In this document: positions 22,016 through 34,689 of the stretch, in pieces
Layout of the letters: each line of letters starts with the position of its first letter
How positions within the stretch are numbered: position 1 is the stretch's first letter
NCBI GenBank assembly: GCA_033807695.1
Contig: CM066310.1
Coordinates: 2,976,001-3,040,000 of the forward strand
Length of the DNA: 64,000 nucleotides
Reading direction: 5' to 3'
From: Daedaleopsis sinensis
Taxonomy: Eukaryota > Basidiomycota > Agaricomycetes > Polyporales > Polyporaceae
Notes under the pieces: model-generated
What the model was told of the DNA's origin: nothing
Databases searched by the model: none
What the model saw: the letters and a program-made list of their open reading frames with translations, nothing else
Program-made: the position numbers and the translations under genes

Positions 22016-25000
22016 CTACATTGCATCTTCAATACCAGCTAGTACATCAAGATCGTCTATAGGATCACTTGGCTCTGGAACACTAACATTATCAATTTCC
22101 TTCCACTCATCCTCTGTCACCCAGCCGGTTCCCTTGTGCTCACGAACATCAGTAATGCACACGCGCAATGCAGTAGCACGCATCTTTCGCCGAATGACTG
22201 CCTGCTTGGTCGCGTACGCAGTCATTCCCTCTTGCAACGCCACATCTGATGCAGCGATCTGAACCAGCGCCCGACCCTTCCACTCGTTCTCATCATACGC
22301 ATGACTGGCAAGAACACGACGAATCTCCTCCAGGAGCCACTTGACCTCTTCTTCCCACCGCATAGCGCGAGCGCGAGCCTTCAGCCATTCGACTCGGAGC
22401 GAGTCGATCATCTCGTCGGTTTCGGTCAGATCAGAACTGCGCCAGATCCACGAGATCTTGCGTCGGCCCTCCGCTGGGCCGGGATCCTTGTTTCCCCGCG
22501 CGCGTTTGCGAGATTCGACCGCTGAGGGGTCATCGTCCTGTATCCCGCGTATGTCGTCATCCTCCAGAGTGCGAAGCTCACGCTCCCAGTTACCAGGTCC
22601 AGAGAGCGCCAGTTTCGCGCGCCGCGCATGCCGATAACGACGTGCAGCGCGGTCCTTCCGAACGTTCTCTGTGGAAATCTCCCCACGCGCGCGGGTGTTG
22701 GCAGCCTGGTGCCTGACGTGGGTCTTCTTGAATAGGAACAGGTGGTCCAGGGTGTGTAGCTGGTTGCGTAGATGCTGGAGAGAATCGCGGCACTGAGCTT
22801 CTCGCATTTGAGTCTCGATGTCGCGCACCCTGGGAGGGCACACCGTGTCGCGCCGTGAGGGACTGATCTCGGATGGAAGACCCAGCCGAATATCCTCAAC
22901 GAGCTCCACATCCAGGCCACACGCGGGGTCGCTGTTCAGCAGGGTGACTGCGCGCGGCATGTAGATCGCCTGGAGCTCCCGGAACTTCTGGAGCTTGCGC
23001 CGCAGCGCGGTGCGACGCTCGAAGAGGCCCGCGACTCGGCTCGATGTTGCCTTCTTAGCGTCTTCGCGCAGGCGCATTCTAGTCCCACAGTCAGAACGAC
23101 GAATACTCCACAATCGCACAAGGGTACTCACTTGGTCTCTTCGAGCTCGAGCCCCATGGATATGAAGCCCACCACACTGACATCGTGCAATGCGACAAAG
23201 CCAGGGACTGCACTTGCCGTCTGCTCTTCTTCCGCCAGCTTCCGCAGCGTCTCGGCTTGGGTAGGCCCTGTAAGGATCGTGAATACCAAGAGTGAGAGCC
23301 GGTGAACGCTAATCTTGTGCTCACCTTGAGATACACTGACGTACGGATCGTCATGGTTGAATGGGTCGTCCTCCCAGGCGACCACCTGGGCCTTCCATGC
23401 AGCAAGGTTGTGTGAGCCTCGCAATGAGTCACTGAGTTCGAAGAACATATCTGCTTGCTCAAGGAGGACCTTGCGCGCCTCTCGGAACGCGTCACGGAGC
23501 GCCCACGCTATCACAAGTCATGAGTAACAGAGTGGATAGAGAAACGGAGGTGGTATCACTTACGCATCTTGACGATTTTCCTCCAATTGGAGAAGCCAAA
23601 TTGATCCTCCAGCACACTCTGGCGCTGTCCAGGGCCCATTTGCTTCGTAGCGTTCGCGACGGGTTGGATCCACCACCACGCTCGCTCGGGTGCCTCGCCA
23701 TCTGTGCGCCCTGAACCCACACGGTAGTTCAACGAGTATGGCGAGTGGCCTTCGGGCTTGTGCGCACGGAAGTGGAGCTTCGGTATAACATACGCGATCG
23801 AGCCTTCAGGGATCTCGACACGCAGATGCTCCGGAAACTTTCTTATGCGCTCCAGCAAGCTGAGCGACCATTGGCACGCTATATCGTAGCTGACTAGTTT
23901 GTGCAGCACGAGATAACGCCGGATGGCGCAGATGAAGATGTAGTCCATATTCACATATCTAGCACGACGTGCAGCATTAGGACTTTGGTATGTAAATATG
24001 ACGACAGTAAAGTTAACACTCACTTCTCTCCCTTCTGCACGTCGCCGACGCCTAGCGCGAGCCAGAATCCATGACGTGCACAGAAAATTCCCCCAACGCC
24101 TGTCGCAGCGTATCCGCGGGAGAATTTTGTGTTCGCATGATCGACCGCGGAGAGTCCAGTACATGTCGACATCTAGCCAAATGTGAGTGATGGGTAACCT
24201 CGCATATCGACAACCGATAGTGTACCTCCTCCTGATCGCCGTACGCTTGCAGTACTTCGTGGTAGCCCGTATCCTCGACGAAGTAACCCCACCCACTCCC
24301 TAGAATCGGATCCTTCTTCTCGTCCGAGACGTCGCGTCGTTTGAGACGGAAACAAGCATCTATGGCGATGGTGACGGTATAGAGATACCTATGGATGCCG
24401 AGTCAGCTCGTGAAATGCCGGACTACCTGCCTGCACTCACTTCAAATCGTCGGAGACAGTATCCCAGTTGTCGGGAATATTGATTCCAGGGTGCGGGCAG
24501 GCGGGGCAGCGTACAGCGAGCTCGCCCGGTTGAGTACCCATCACTCCACTTGGATCGTGTCCCCGGCCAGACCGCTTGCAGCTCTTGAGATGTCGCCACT
24601 GCGCGGCGATCCGCATGAATGCTTTGTACCGATCCTGAGCCGCAGAAGTGCCGGTGTTGTCTGTTAGACATTCGAGCGTGGTGTAGTAGTCGGCCATGGA
24701 AATTTTGCCCTGCAGACTCTGCAGATGGTAGTGCTCCAAGAGCTGGAACGTGAACGAGGTGTTAGGCTCGCAGTCCGTGGCTGGCCAGAGGTCGTAACGC
24801 ATGAGCTGTTGTACTGCGTTTCCAGCTCGTCCAGCTTGATCGCACCCGCAGAAATCCACCGTGACTAGGTGTCGCCCATCGACGTGGATCACGCTGAAGT
24901 CCTCCCGTGACGCTTGCGGGTTGGAACAACGACTGTGGTCATGATGATGACCGAGCTGTATTCGAAGCCCAAGCGCCTTCAATGTGATGTCTTCGAACGT

Positions 25001-25754
25001 CAGACCATTCCACCGCTATAGCCAAGGTGATTAGAGGGGGGTCTACGAGCGTAAGGTGGTATGCTTACCTTGATCCTGTGAAATGGATTGGATGTGTGCG
25101 CACGCACAGCGCACACCTCACAGCTCAAGGGACCGGGGGAACACGACCTGCACCGTATGACTGCTCTTGCGGCAGTTGTCTGGTCCGGACAGAAGGAACA
25201 GCGCTGATGGGGGGCAAGTCCTCGGCCGTCGCGGCGGAGCATCTCTTGGAGGTACATATCCCTTTGGGGGATGAAGGTCTTCATCGGCTCGTCCTGCGCG
25301 GTCATTAGCGAAGTCTATTGGTCGTACAAGACCCGAGCTTGATACTCACCGAAGTCACGTATCGGCGCGCTCGTTCCTCTCCGTTATCACCCCCTTGCTG
25401 AGTCTCTCGTGCAGAGGCTAGGTCCGAGTGCTCCGGGATGAACAACGAGTCCCACTCGTCGGCGATTCCAAAGTTTGGGAGCGCGCTGGAGTCGCCCTGG
25501 AGTGCATCGGCGAGCTGAGCAGAAGAGCTGGAAGAGGAGGGGTCGGAGTTTGAGGACAAAGGGAGGGGAAGAGGAACGGATGTGTGATGGATGCGCCGCC
25601 TGTCCTCGGAGACATGGTCGACAGTGAATCCCGCTTGAGGTAAACGGTCTCTGTCGGCTGCTAACGCGTCCGCGGCGGTGACGTCGAAGTCAGCCATCAG
25701 GTCGTCGTCGACAGGATTCCTGCGAGGCCGTTTGGCTTGTCGTTTTGCGGACAT
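22016..25754 (-). CDS. KDZ transposase of element A (CxC2-type zinc cluster)
   Basis: Predicted DDE/RNase H-fold transposase that cuts and joins the element ends. It starts MSAKRQAKRPRRNP at 25754, after the shared promoter. A Cys cluster CSFCPDQ..CRSC..CEVCAVRAH (about 25095-25230) is of the CxC2 kind associated with KDZ transposases. It is followed by QLGHHHDHSRCSNP and FCGCDQ. The core has NMDYIF (about 23945), VSYDIACQW (about 23890) and GRTDGEAPERAWWW (about 23690-23720), which probably supply the acidic triad. The C-terminal third (22016-23080) is long, helical and highly charged. Introns have normal ends and no stop was found inside exons. Over about 127 residues of the core I count 17 differences from the copy in B. 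Presumed active, not proven. Confidence 0.88.
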
Positions 25755-25992
25755 GGTGCGTGAAGGATGGAGGATGCACAATAGGATACGGTTACAGTAG
25801 GTAATGGACTTCAACGTAGGCCCTACAAAGCAGAGCCGTGACCTGTCACTGTGTCACTGTGGGCGGTTAGTGTGACTCGACGCGTTAGGTGTGTCACGCA
25901 TATAAATGCGGCGGGAGGACTTCGCGAAGTCCATTTGCCGCTCGTTTCATCCTCCTCCGCTCACTATCTCCATCCTCCCAACACCGTTCGAC
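25755..25992. promoter_or_regulatory. Divergent promoter between transposase and TET/JBP gene of A
   Basis: Only 238 bp separate the two start codons. TATAAATG at 25901 lies about 90 bp before the dioxygenase ATG. Repeated GTCAC/GTGAC words occur (about 25841-25900), including GTGTCACGCA directly before the TATA box and GACGCG. The same words recur in the equivalent promoter of B and before the accessory gene of A. Confidence 0.6.
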
Positions 25993-28014
25993 ATGGCCTC
26001 AGCCAAGCGTACGCGAGGTAAGTAACCACTGCATCTACACTGAACCGCGTATGCGAGATCCGCCCTTGGACCACCGACGCGGTGCAGTGTAGCGCGCAGT
26101 CATCGGTTCTGACACATAGCTCATCACCCAATCAACCGCAGGTGTCCTCGCTCCCTCCTGCCAGTCACCGTTCCGGAAGGTGCGCCGCTACCCATCCCAT
26201 TTGACCACATGTACTTACCATTCGACAGACCCGGTCGGGGCTGGGGTTTTCGCCGTGGACCAGAAACATCGGCGAGCCGATCCGCACCGACTTTAATCTC
26301 GATGCTCGCATGAAAGCGCTAGTGGACTCTGTAGGAGACGCTGAACCCGCTTCGCCCAACTCCGCAGAGGGATTCGAAGACCCTGATGAGCCCACTTTAG
26401 CAACCCCCTTCGCATCGCGCGTGTCCGACGAGGAGACCCGCACGGTGCTCAACGCGCTCTTCGCCGGCTTCACGCCCACCGTCGACTTGGCCGGTACCGA
26501 CGACTCGAGGTGTTCTGGGTCCGCACCCGAGCCCCAATTCTCTACTACTTCCGCGTCTGCACTGCCTCCCTCCCCGTCTCAGCACGCGCCGGTGCTCTCG
26601 ATATCCAAAAAGAGATACCACAGCCAGAAGCGGTTCAAGGAGAAACGCCGCGCGCGGAGGTCGACTCAGCAAGCGAAAGACGAGCTACTTCACCCGGGGT
26701 GCATGTCCCTCAAGGGATCCGCTCTTAGGCAGCTCTCGAAGACGATCGCGCTCCTCACCGACGCGGACTTCGTCGACAGCCTCGCGTCGGAGGCTGAGAA
26801 AGCGCAAGCCCGGCCTGCATTGTGTGCCGACCCTATCGACACCGAACTCAGCCTCGCTATGGGAGACGTCCCTGTGGCGGCCAGCGCTTATGTCGCTCGC
26901 TTCATTCGTCAGACTCAGGCAGACCGGCGCAAGCTCACAGCCGACGAAGTCAAAGCCCTACCGAAGTTCCGTTACATTGCTTGGAACGGCCAGTGAGTGG
27001 ATGCGCCCGCTATGTTGTGGGCCTCACTGACATAGCATACCAATAGGGTCTCTCATGTGCTCTTGGACAACCAACAGCGCGTAATTGGCCTTCTGGATGG
27101 GCATCCGAACGACCCATCCTGGCCTCGCGTGAACGCCGACTTAGCCTCCATCATCAGGATCATGGGATCGGCCTACCGCCTGCCCAACAAGCGTAAGCCG
27201 AACAGGCGCGGCGACTTCGACACTATTTCATGCGGCATCTCTTATGGAGGAGGTCAAAAGGTGCGCGTATGTTCTTAGTTCATGGGTATCCCGTGGTTAC
27301 TGACCACATCTTCCGTAGCGCGTAGGCAACCTCGCACTCTCCACTTATAATGAAGCACTTTGGCGTGCAGCTCTCAAACTCAAAGCTATGCGCCGTGTGG
27401 TGAACTTCGCCAACAGTACGTCGTTCATGACCTCGCACCGTGTCCCCTTGCCCATCCGGTTCTGTTCAGCCTCCATGAAGATATTTTTCCCCAAGATTCA
27501 TCAACACTACGAGCAGACGCTCTCACGCATATGCAAGCACGACCCCACACTGAAGCGCAATTACGACGATGTCGCATTCGCCGCAATGTCGCTGAATCTC
27601 GGGCCCCAGGCGATCTCGTACATCCATACCGATCACCTGAACTTGGCGTACGGTTTGTGTGCGATCACAGCAATCGGCGACTACAATCCCAAGGAGGGGG
27701 GTCATCTAATCCTGTGGGACTTAGGCCTCATCATCGAATTCCCTCCCGGGTCCACCATCATCATCCCCTCCGCCCTTCTCCGACACTCGAACGCCGCTCT
27801 GACCGACGAGAACGAACGCCGCTATGCACTTCTTCAGTACTCGGCAGGAGGGCTCTTCCGATGGGCAGACTGTGGCTTTCAAAGTCACAAGGCTTTCGTC
27901 GCATCTGGAGGCATCATGGCGAAATCTGGAAGGGAGCGTTGGGAGGAGGGCGTTGCCATGTTCAGCACTTGGCCTGAGCTGCAGCGTCAGGGTCTCGAGG
28001 CACGCTTGAAGTAG
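25993..28014 (+). CDS. TET/JBP-family 2-oxoglutarate/Fe(II) dioxygenase, element A
   Basis: Predicted to oxidise 5-methylpyrimidine bases in DNA, as TET and JBP enzymes do with 2-oxoglutarate, O2 and Fe(II). The first exon is a short MASAKRTRG; the second begins at 26142 (GVLAPSCQSPFRK). A variable, basic N-terminal half is followed by NRRGDFDTISCGISYGGGQK (about 27200-27260). The double-stranded beta-helix has FFPKIHQHYE, IHTDHLNLAYG (His and Asp iron ligands, near 27625), LILWDLGLIIEFPPGS, the distal His of LLRHSNAAL (about 27780) and the 2-oxoglutarate Arg of RRYALLQYSAGGLFRW (about 27820). All key residues are present and exons look intact. It is divergent from the transposase. TET/JBP genes riding on KDZ transposons are a known feature of mushroom fungi. 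Confidence 0.9.
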
Positions 28015-28691
28015 AATGAGGCACCAATTTTTCTTGATCGTTGCATGACGCTGTAGTACCGTATGAAAGCGATGGCAGAATGACCTGTGCGAGCAGCAGC
28101 TGTGGATAGTCTGACCCCGAGTAGCACTAACAGGTGCCCTGAGAGGTGGTCAATATTGAAGATGTATGCTATTAATCTGGACCGAGAGAATCAGTACTGC
28201 TACTAGTATACATCTCGAGCGTCTTATATTGCTCCAGTCCCGGTCCTACTGCCCAGGTGCATAGTATACAGTTGTATGTGCTATATCCACCGTCAAATGT
28301 GTACATATCCATTCTACCAAGTCTCGCGTTGATGCTTTTTGCGTTTCTGGCCATATAAACACCTTGGTGTGTTATAGGTGGCCCTTCGACACATTAAGAC
28401 ACTAAGACGGTTTAAGACGCGCCTTAATCTGCTCTCAGCGCCTCGTTCTGGTGCCCCTCTATCCTCGGCGCTCAGCACTCTGTGCCCTATCTTACTCTGC
28501 CCTGATTCTGCCTCTGTGCTCACTGGATTGCCGCTGCGCTCGTCGTCGTCACCATCTGCCCACTGCTTGCAAGTCGCTGCACACCGCGCCGACAGACAAG
28601 CCCGCCGGCCACTCTGCGCTGACGGTATTCAAGTCACTCAGCCTATCCCCGCGCTGACGCCGCGCGGCCGCTCACTGCTGGTATTGGTGCC

Positions 28692-29553
28692 ATGGATGGA
28701 GGCTCGACTTCGGGCGAAGACTCACAAGCGCGTGGAGCCAAGGCTATGCGAACTAAGTTGCTGAAAAGGGCTCGTAATGCGAGGTACTACCAGCGCAAAA
28801 AAAAGTGAGTTGTCATGGCTGTGGACTTCCTCGTACCAGTCTATTTTGATACTGCTGGTACTACTGCTCATGTCATTCTTCGACAGCGCGCATATTGCAA
28901 GCTCAACTGGCGGGTCGCCCATCACCGTCACATCCGCCTCTAGTACTTCGCACTCGAAAGACCTGGCAAATTCGAACGGCGGTGAGCACCGTAAAAGCTA
29001 CATGAGGAATTGTGGCTCATGAGATCGTTATACTAGCTCTGACTCGGCAGCCGTTCATGCACCAGCTATCAGGTCAAGCCGACATTATGGCCAGACTCGC
29101 GCGAAGGTGTGGTAGTGTCTGGCTTGCTGCGTTGCATGTGCAGCCCACTGATGCCCTTCTACTAGGCGTACTTCAACACGCCTGGCTTCTGCCGAGCCAT
29201 ATCCAGACTGGGGTTACTTAGGCTGCACAGAGGGCCTCAAGAGCCGGCTCCTCGCATGGGGATTCTGTGCCGATCTACGTGAGTTCTGCAAGTCCCTCGA
29301 TCGCGATTGGCTTGACGCGCTCGCGACCACACACGACGAGCGAGCGAGGTGGGTCACTGCAAAGGAGGCGTGGCTGCTCGAAGGGGATGAGATGGTGCGG
29401 TGTATATCGGCCCCTCTGAAGAATGAGGAGATTCTAGAGGGGCTCGATTCTCAGGGGTTATCAGACATGTGGTCCGAGCTCTCGGGGGTTGCTTTCACAG
29501 TAATGTCGATGATGTCTGCAGTCGAAGCGAGGTTGGAACTATGTATTTTCTAG
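28692..29553 (+). CDS. Small basic accessory protein, element A
   Basis: Begins MDGGSTSGEDSQARG at 28692, then a basic patch KRARNARYYQRKKK that recalls the basic region of a bZIP factor, though no leucine zipper follows in what I can read. After an intron (donor next to 28804) a low-complexity AHIASSTGGSPIT segment follows. Further exons lead to SLDRDWLDALATTHDERARW and the end block LSDMWSELSGVAFTVMSMMS, with the stop at 29551-29553. The copy in B (36291-37213) has the same layout and matching end block, which supports it as a real gene. A DNA-binding role is only inference. Confidence 0.65.
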
Positions 29554-29658
29554 TCATTACTGCACCTTCTAATCCAGATTGTGGCAATCGCGCGCATCAC
29601 TATCGTCTGCCACAGTACAAGTCCTTGCCATTGATCAACATACACTTCGTACACGACG

Positions 29659-30902
29659 CTACTGTAGATCTACAATTAGCTGAGGTACTCCAACCTTCCC
29701 AGCCATGTACTGCTTGGTGAAGTACAGCGTTGCCTTGCTGAGAGAACGGAAAGGCACTACCTTCATGCCGGGATTTGCTCCGAGCATGACAATAGCTGTA
29801 TTCCTGCCCAGGCGGTAGACCGTGAGACTCGCGGCCGTGGAAATCAACTAAGTAACGACGTACCGATCGGCGTACACGCCGGGCCGATCCCCGCGGACGA
29901 CAACATAGAACTCTCGGTCACGACCATCAGAGGCGACAGAAACCTCGGAAGGAACAAATTGACCCCTGCGAGACCCGCCAGCCTATCGCATTGAATGCAT
30001 GATCAAGATGCGAGCATCACGAGCGATCACGAGCGGACTAACCTGCACGGTGATGGCGCGACTTTCCTTGGCAACTGCGCGGCGAAGCGACTGTGGCGGG
30101 GAGCCAACTGAAGCTAGCTCAGGTATGGACAGGGCTGGCGTAGAGACAGTCCACGGGGAGACCGTTCCAGAGGTGAGAGATGGCAGGGAGTATGCGAGAC
30201 CGCTGATGCTACTGAGCGGAGAGCTCGGTGTGGGAGACGGGGTGCGCGACATGGCTGGGGCATCGTGAAACTCCTCGCTGTCATTGTCGGAGTGGCCATC
30301 CTGTTGTATCAGGGCCCCGGGAGGAATGTGCACACGGGCAGGCTCGGCAGGCTCAAGGGGGAATAAATTTGCCGCTCCCGAATCGCCGCTGTCCGTCGGG
30401 AGCTCGAACCCAGCAGTGGCATTGACCGCTGCCGCATCACGGTGCTGCTCAGTAGTGGCGTTCCCCGCTGTCGCGCTGCGCTCAGCATCCTCGCGGGCAA
30501 GACGTTCACGAAGACCCGGGGTCGGGATGGCTGCGCGAGGCCTTGGTATGTGCCACTGGCCTGCACCTCGGGTCGGACCCTCCTGCCAGCCTACGCGTGC
30601 TTTGGCGAGCGTAGGATACCTTTTGTGTGCGGCCCCATTGAAACCACTAATCATCGCGTGGGCAAGGCCCCTGTGTTTCAGTGCGCATCAATATAACCGT
30701 CGATGTTAAATATCACAACCCTGGAGCCATACCAATTATAGAACAGACCGACAGCCCTACCCTGCCATACAACATAAACATGCGCACCCTCTTTCTTCCC
30801 GATGGGTATGATCTCCCCGTTAGCGTCGTATTGTGGAGTGACACCGAGAGAGGCCGCCACTGCGTCCCAATCTTGAAGAATAGCGGGCGGGATTGCACTC
30901 AT
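29659..30902 (-). CDS. Protein with two RNase H1 N-terminal-type domains, element A
   Basis: Exon 1 starts MSAIPPAILQDWDAVAASLG at 30902 and contains VYVVWQGRAVGLFYN. A short intron joins it to GLAHAMISGFNGAAHKRYPT, giving a complete RNase H1 N-terminal (hybrid-binding, Cauli_VI-type) fold. A Pro/Ser-rich linker follows (about 30060-30560). A second domain near the C-terminus reads REFYVVVRGDRPGVYADR, then after an intron FRSLSKATLYFTKQYMAG; the stop is at 29659. No RNase H catalytic domain is present. In RNase H1 this domain binds RNA/DNA hybrids, so a nucleic-acid-binding helper role is plausible. Element C carries a one-domain relative; none was found in B. Confidence 0.72.
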
Positions 30903-31266
30903 GGCACCTGGCAGAGATAGAGAGATAGACGAAAGGGGTTGTGGATGGGCTGTGGACGTTTGGACGGGCTGTGGACGGAGAGATGGAGGACGGATAAAAG
31001 AGAGCTGGTATCTGAATCATACTCAACGATCTCGGTTAGGGATCGGGTGTCACGCATGAGTCACACAAGTGACACGCGACGCGCGTCGCACCGTTTGGCT
31101 AGCTACGATCGTCAACTTTTTTCGACTTAATCAAATTGTATCCCTACTATCTCGACACCACATTCAATGTTTGCACTCGCGTACGCTACGGCAATATATA
31201 TCCTATCATCCCTACACAACACTCAATGTTTTCTCATCCTTTTTCTGACTCTTGTCTGCCCCCATC
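30903..31266. promoter_or_regulatory. Divergent intergenic region with clustered GTCAC/GACGCG words
   Basis: Around 31045-31095 are GTGTCACGCA, TGAGTCAC, AGTGACACG and GACGCGCGTC in close succession. These match words in the transposase/dioxygenase promoters of A and B. The region lies between the start codons of the RNase H1-type and large accessory genes and probably drives both. Confidence 0.5.
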
Positions 31267-34200
31267 ATGCTGGTGACCCCCGACATCGAGTTCGTCCAGA
31301 TTGAAAACTTCGTTCAGCCCAAGGCCTCTGAAGCCGCCCGCAAGCGACACCGGAGCAAGAAGAAGCTGAAGGGGGGTAAACCAGGAAACCCCGGTAACTT
31401 CCATGGTGCGCGTGACGAGTATCTCCGAAGCTTCCTCCCCGAGTTCGTTCGACTGGCCGGTACTCCTCGCGCTACCCAGAATGACTTCTGGAAGAAGGTT
31501 CATAACGGGTACTGGGAGCGCTTCCCCTGGTACTATGACCTTACGGAGGACCCGTCGACGACAACGCGAGAGCCTCCGGACGAGAACGACGAGCTCGTTC
31601 TGATGAAGAAGGGTGAGGTCATTGAAGACATCCAGGACGTGCGTATTAGTATTTCGAGCTCGCCAAATTTTCCAAACTGACTGCCTTGTTGTCATCCCTC
31701 GTTACAGAAAATTATCGCTCGCCTACGGTATCTCCGCCAGCACAATGTCCAACGCCTCGATAATCCCTGGGCTGGTCATCTCGCGCAGCTCAGCCGGACA
31801 GCTGACACCCGGCCAGAGCCTCGGCGGCTGGTGCCGTGGCAGCTGTACATGCACGAGAAGCACGACGCAATCGATGAGGAATATGCCCGACGGTGGCCCG
31901 AGGCCGGATTGGACAACAAATATCGACTGTCCACGCGCACGTCCATTGCGCGCGAGATGTATGCGAACGAGTCGGACGAGTACCAAGCGACGCTCGCGGC
32001 TCAGGTGGAGGAAATGCATGCGGCTGACATCGCTGAAGCCAAAGCAGAGGCCGAGCAGGATGAGCAGACGGCGCCCCCGGACGTTCAAGCGAGGTAAGCC
32101 CAGCTGCTTCTTATTGCGATCGCTGGCCAACCACCTCCTCCACCATTTAGGTGTCGAGACAGTCTCGCCGAGGTCGTCCAGCCCCTTCTGGAAGGGATCA
32201 AGCGTCAGACCGGCTTCCATCTGACACTCTTCGCCGGGGTGCCCGTGCAGGAGCCAGGCCGAGAATTCCAGTTGAAGGTGTAAGTCTTACGCTCTGTCCC
32301 CACGTCAAAATACCCTGTTCCTGAGCCTCACCACGCGCACAGGATTACTGCTGGGAAGACCGCTGGCCCAACACCTCTCCCATGGCATCTATTTGAAAAG
32401 GACCACTTCCGGAACAACGTCATGGCCTCGTTGACCCGGTATCTCATGCAGACCGAAGGTAATGGTATTCACTATCATACAAACAGTTTGGGGAACTGAT
32501 ATATTCGCAGAATACCTCGCTGTGAAGGCCGGGGCCAGCGGCCCGACACCTCGTGCTGTGTCCCCTACAACCAACGAGGCTTCGACACCTGCAGCTCCTA
32601 GCGGATCCGTTCAGCCTCCTCCCGCCAAAACACACCACAAGAATAGTGCGGTTGCCAAAGCCCCACGCCGCAAGTCCAAGAAGAAGGGCAAGGGAAAAGC
32701 TCCGGCCCGCGAGATCGACTCGGGCGAGTCATCGTCGGACTCGGGGTCTGAAAGCTCGACATTCTCGACACACTCGAGCTCGGGGTCAGACAAGGAGACC
32801 GAGGAGCCGAGCTCCCGCCACGCTTCGACTGTGTATCAGCTGAGACAGAGGCCCCCTCTGCCACGCCCTATCGTCCGATCCTCCACGCTCGCGACGTCCG
32901 CCGCTCCGCCCGCGTCGACGTCCACCGCCCCGCCCGTGTCGACGTCTCCTGCTCCGACCACGTCGACGTCCCCTGCCCCGCCCGTGTCGACGTCCGCCGC
33001 CCCGCCCGCGTCGACGTCCGCCGCTCCGACCACGTCGACGTCCCCTCCTCCGACCGCGTCGACGTCCGCCGCCGACTCGACCGCCGTGGGATCCTCCACG
33101 CTCGCGACGTCCCCTGCCCCGCCCGCGTCGACGTCTGCCGCCCCGCCCGCGTCGACGTCCGCCGCTCCGACCACGTCGACGTCCCCTCCTCCGACCGCGT
33201 CGACGTCCGCCGCCAACTCGACCGCCGCGGGATCCTCCACGCTCGCGACGTCCCCTGCTCCGCCCGTGTCGACGTCCCCTGCTCCGACCACGTCGACGTC
33301 CCCTGCCCCGCCCGTGTCGACGTCCGCCGCTCCGCCCGCGTCGACGTCCACCGCCCCGCCCGTGTCGACGTCCCCTGCCCCGACCACGTCGACGTCCCCT
33401 GCCCCGCACGTGTCGACGTCCGCCGCTCCGCCCGCGTCGACGTCCCCTCCTCCGACCGCGTCGACGTTCGCCGCCGACTCGACCGCCGCGGCCCCGCCTG
33501 CGGTGACGTTCGCTGCTACGCCCGCGGCCCCGCCCGCGGCCTCGCCCGCGTCGACCTCGTCCGTGTCGACCTCGCCCGCTCCTCCCGCATCAACCAGTAC
33601 CACAGACTCGATCGTTCTCAATGAGGAGGGATGGCCAGACTGGGTGCGTAAGCCTTTCGACTGGCTAGAGGCAAAGCAACTGGGGCGCGACTTCATGCGC
33701 GCCGTAGAGTGGTGGACTGTGCTCGAACGCACAAACAAGTGGCACACAAGTGTAAGTCATCCTGCTGATGGCATCCGAGAGTTTATGGGGCTTAACGAAA
33801 AACCTAGTCGCACGGTCTTGCATCAGACCAGAGGCCTCCCCAGGTATTCCAATGGGTTCGCGAGCTCCGTCGTAGGCTCGACAAGGTCCCGAAGATCGCA
33901 AACGAGGAAGAGTACTCGACGCAGTGGTGGAGCTGGTGGGGGAGGCTGCAGCCAGAGTGGCGTATTCGCAACGAGCTTGGACGGCCTGTCGTGGGTGCTG
34001 GTGCAGGTGGATGGGATGTGCTGGACAAGCCGGGCCAAAATGGTATGTTAATGATTCTCTTGTCTCTTGCGTGGTGGGCCGACGTTGCAACCGACGTCAC
34101 ACGGTCAAGCTGGGATATGGCTGTAAAGGACGTGGCATGGGTGATAAAGTCGATGGCGGATGCTGCTATTCGGAGATTGTCTTCGTGAGTAAAATCCCTC

Positions 34201-34318
34201 TACCCTGTACCACTCACACGACCTTACGCGCAGCGCTAGCAAGCGCCCCCGGTCTCCCAATACTCAGAACGACGACGACGAGCCGCGTGGTCGCCGGTCC
34301 AAGCGTGTACGTCGTTGA
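31267..34318 (+). CDS. Large accessory protein of element A
   Basis: Orthologue of the accessory gene in B. It starts MLVTPDIEFVQIENF at 31267, then a basic block (ARKRHRSKKKLKGGKPGNPG) and FWKKVHNGYWERFPW. After an intron come LRYLRQHNVQRLDNPW and ARRWPEAGLDNKYRLSTR, then a segment with FAGVPVQEPGREF and FRNNVMASLTRYLMQTE. A Lys/Ser/acidic linker leads into the Ser-Thr-Ala-Pro repeat tract (32880-33600). The conserved C-terminal block has GWPDWVRKPFDWLEAKQLG, WWSWWGRLQPEWR and QNGMLMILLSLAWWADVA, with the tail RRSKRVRR before the stop at 34316-34318. The repeats make long false frames on the other strand. Conservation between two KDZ families argues for a role in transposition, but the function is unknown. 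Confidence 0.8.
32880..33600. repeat. Coding minisatellite in accessory gene of element A
   Basis: 18-bp units on the theme CCGCCCGTGTCGACGTCC repeat about forty times with higher-order blocks, encoding Pro-Ala/Thr-Ser-Thr-Ser repeats. The tract is unrelated in sequence to the one in B but lies at the same place in the protein. Confidence 0.85.
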
Positions 34319-34689
34319 GAATGTGAGGTGCAGAGAATGGTAGATATCTATGCTCCTCCACTTTCGCGCTCTTCCTCGTCGTGCATACCTTCATACTATG
34401 ACCACTGCTTGCGACTTCGCCCCCCACTCCATGCCGTATGGCTCTGACGTATATGCTATATGATGTATGCCCTTATTTGTCACACAAATATATGGTCTCC
34501 TATCAATAAGGCATGTGTGTGCCAGCTGTGTGTACCGTACTTAGTCTGTGCATTGAAAATCAAGGAAGCGCCGGGTGGTGGATATAAACGCCGTTGTTGG
34601 CTGCTAAGCGTCGTTCACCACTTTTGCTTTCACAATGTATGAAAAGAACTATAGCAGAACCCCGTCAAATTTATACTAAGAGAGAGACA

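Noticed and set aside
28692..28804. Calling the small basic protein a bZIP transcription factor
   Set aside because: Only the basic patch is visible; no leucine heptads follow in either copy.
32786..33747. Long Arg/Gly-rich and Val/Asp/Ala-rich minus-strand frames
   Set aside because: Antisense shadows of the minisatellite in the accessory gene of A; the same holds for 18569-18964 in B and 41680-42159 in C.
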